The position numbers and the translations under genes were made by a program. Shown here in pieces: positions 50,205-50,738 of a DNA stretch of 50,738 bases (position 1 is the first letter of the stretch; every line of letters starts with the position of its first letter). The stretch is from assembly GCA_038045445.1 (NCBI GenBank), contig JBBSYC010000007.1, forward strand, positions 1 through 50,738, given 5' to 3'. A model generated the notes under the pieces. It made no database searches, had not been told where the DNA came from, and worked only from the letters and a program-made list of their open reading frames with translations. The DNA is from SICU01 sp038045445. Its GTDB lineage: Archaea; Nanobdellota; Nanobdellia; Pacearchaeales; GW2011-AR1.

Positions 50205-50738
50205 TTTGATGTTTTTACTATGCTAGTTAATGGATAGCTTGGCTTGAATTGTGATGAAGGACGTGGCAAGCTGCGATAAGCTGCGGGTAGGTGCATGCGA
50301 CCTTTGAACCGCAGATCTCCGAATATGACAACAAACACTTTTAGTGTATGCCGAGAGGCAAATGGAACGCTGGGAATTGAAACATCTTAGTACCAGCAGG
50401 AAAAGAAAGCATTAGCGATTCTCTTAGTAGTGGCGAACGAAAAGAGATGAGGGCAAACCGAATCTCCTTGCGAAAGTGAGGCAGAGATGTGGTGGAGATA
50501 CATGGCTAAGACGCAGAGCAAAAGTCTTCTGGAAAGAAGCGCCTCAGAGGGTGATAGCCCCTTATGCAAATGTGTTATGTCGTGCTCCAACAGAGTAGGG
50601 CTTCTTGGATAAGAAGTCTGAATACCGGTGGATTAACACCGAACCCTAAATATAGATTCAAGTCCGATAGTGAACTTAGTACCGCGAGGGAAAGCTGAAA
50701 AGTACCCTTAACCGGGTGTGAAAAGACTTGAAATTGAC
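50205..50738 (+). rRNA. 23S rRNA, 5' part (runs off the window)
   Basis: Conserved blocks include GATGAAGGACGTGGCAAGCT (50252-50271), AGTAGTGGCGAACGAAAAGA (50429-50448) and ACCGCGAGGGAAAGCTGAAA (50681-50700). These are domain I of large-subunit rRNA. The 5' end is approximate, placed before TTACTATGCTAGTTAATGGA. The gene continues beyond the window. Confidence 0.93.

Noticed and set aside
1..50738. CRISPR array or cas genes
   Set aside because: No regularly spaced direct repeats and no Cas-like proteins were seen.

Overview
The window is about 50.7 kb of low-GC archaeal DNA, most likely from a DPANN-type archaeon of the Woesearchaeota/Pacearchaeota kind. That assignment is inference. It rests on an archaeal information-processing set (Rpo7, Spt4, eS24, eS27, eL41, RFC small and large subunits, Rpp30, archaeal PheS/PheT, HisS, a HerA-like ATPase), tRNA introns at position 37/38 with bulge-helix-bulge-type splice sites, compact gene spacing, TATA boxes 22-30 bases upstream of start codons (mostly leaderless mRNAs), many small secreted or membrane proteins of no known family, and a 23S rRNA gene with no 16S gene directly upstream.

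Layout. 1-270 is a dense row of hairpins, probably non-coding RNA. 280-5520 holds an EgtD-like methyltransferase, tRNA-Glu(TTC), an M16 peptidase, several small membrane or surface proteins and an intron-containing tRNA-Thr(GGT). 5519-10301 is a translation/RNA block on the minus strand (UMP kinase, Rpp30, PheS, PheT). 10375-14150 has a large surface protein, a stand-alone domain like the N-terminus of secretion ATPases with a coiled-coil partner, and a winged-helix/nuclease gene whose stop codon runs into tRNA-Trp. 14154-16407 has a broken gene and two PIN-domain loci. 16591-17855 is an expression operon (rpo7, spt4, rps24e, rps27ae). 17894-25864 mixes unknown proteins, a frameshifted exonuclease, ScpA, and hisS preceded by tRNA-His. 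25988-30010 has a rhomboid, a MNT/HEPN toxin-antitoxin pair, a TrmB regulator, tRNA-Glu(CTC) with a 100-base intron, a VTT-like membrane protein and a Nudix gene fused to the 3' end of tRNA-Gln. 30116-39161 has a DisA-type diadenylate cyclase, eL41, RFC subunits, two more toxin-antitoxin pairs, superoxide dismutase and a HerA-like ATPase. 39207-43719 ends in a cluster of related signal-peptide membrane proteins. 43751-44800 is a small graveyard of insertion sequences and palindromic repeats around tRNA-Ala. 44867-48742 encodes a 1291-residue Cys-rich surface protein. The right end enters 23S rRNA behind a long structured leader.

The most unusual signals are non-coding. A two-hairpin RNA with complementary (kissing) loops occurs twice (about 104-188 and 31255-31338), and base changes in the stems are compensated. 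A diverged 41-base core repeat occurs at 27505-27547 and 44619-44659, each copy inside its own different inverted repeat and one of them beside a TnpA remnant. Each of the three clear toxin-antitoxin operons and the TrmB gene has a perfect inverted repeat at or beside its TATA box. All family names come from motif recognition by eye; no database search was run.
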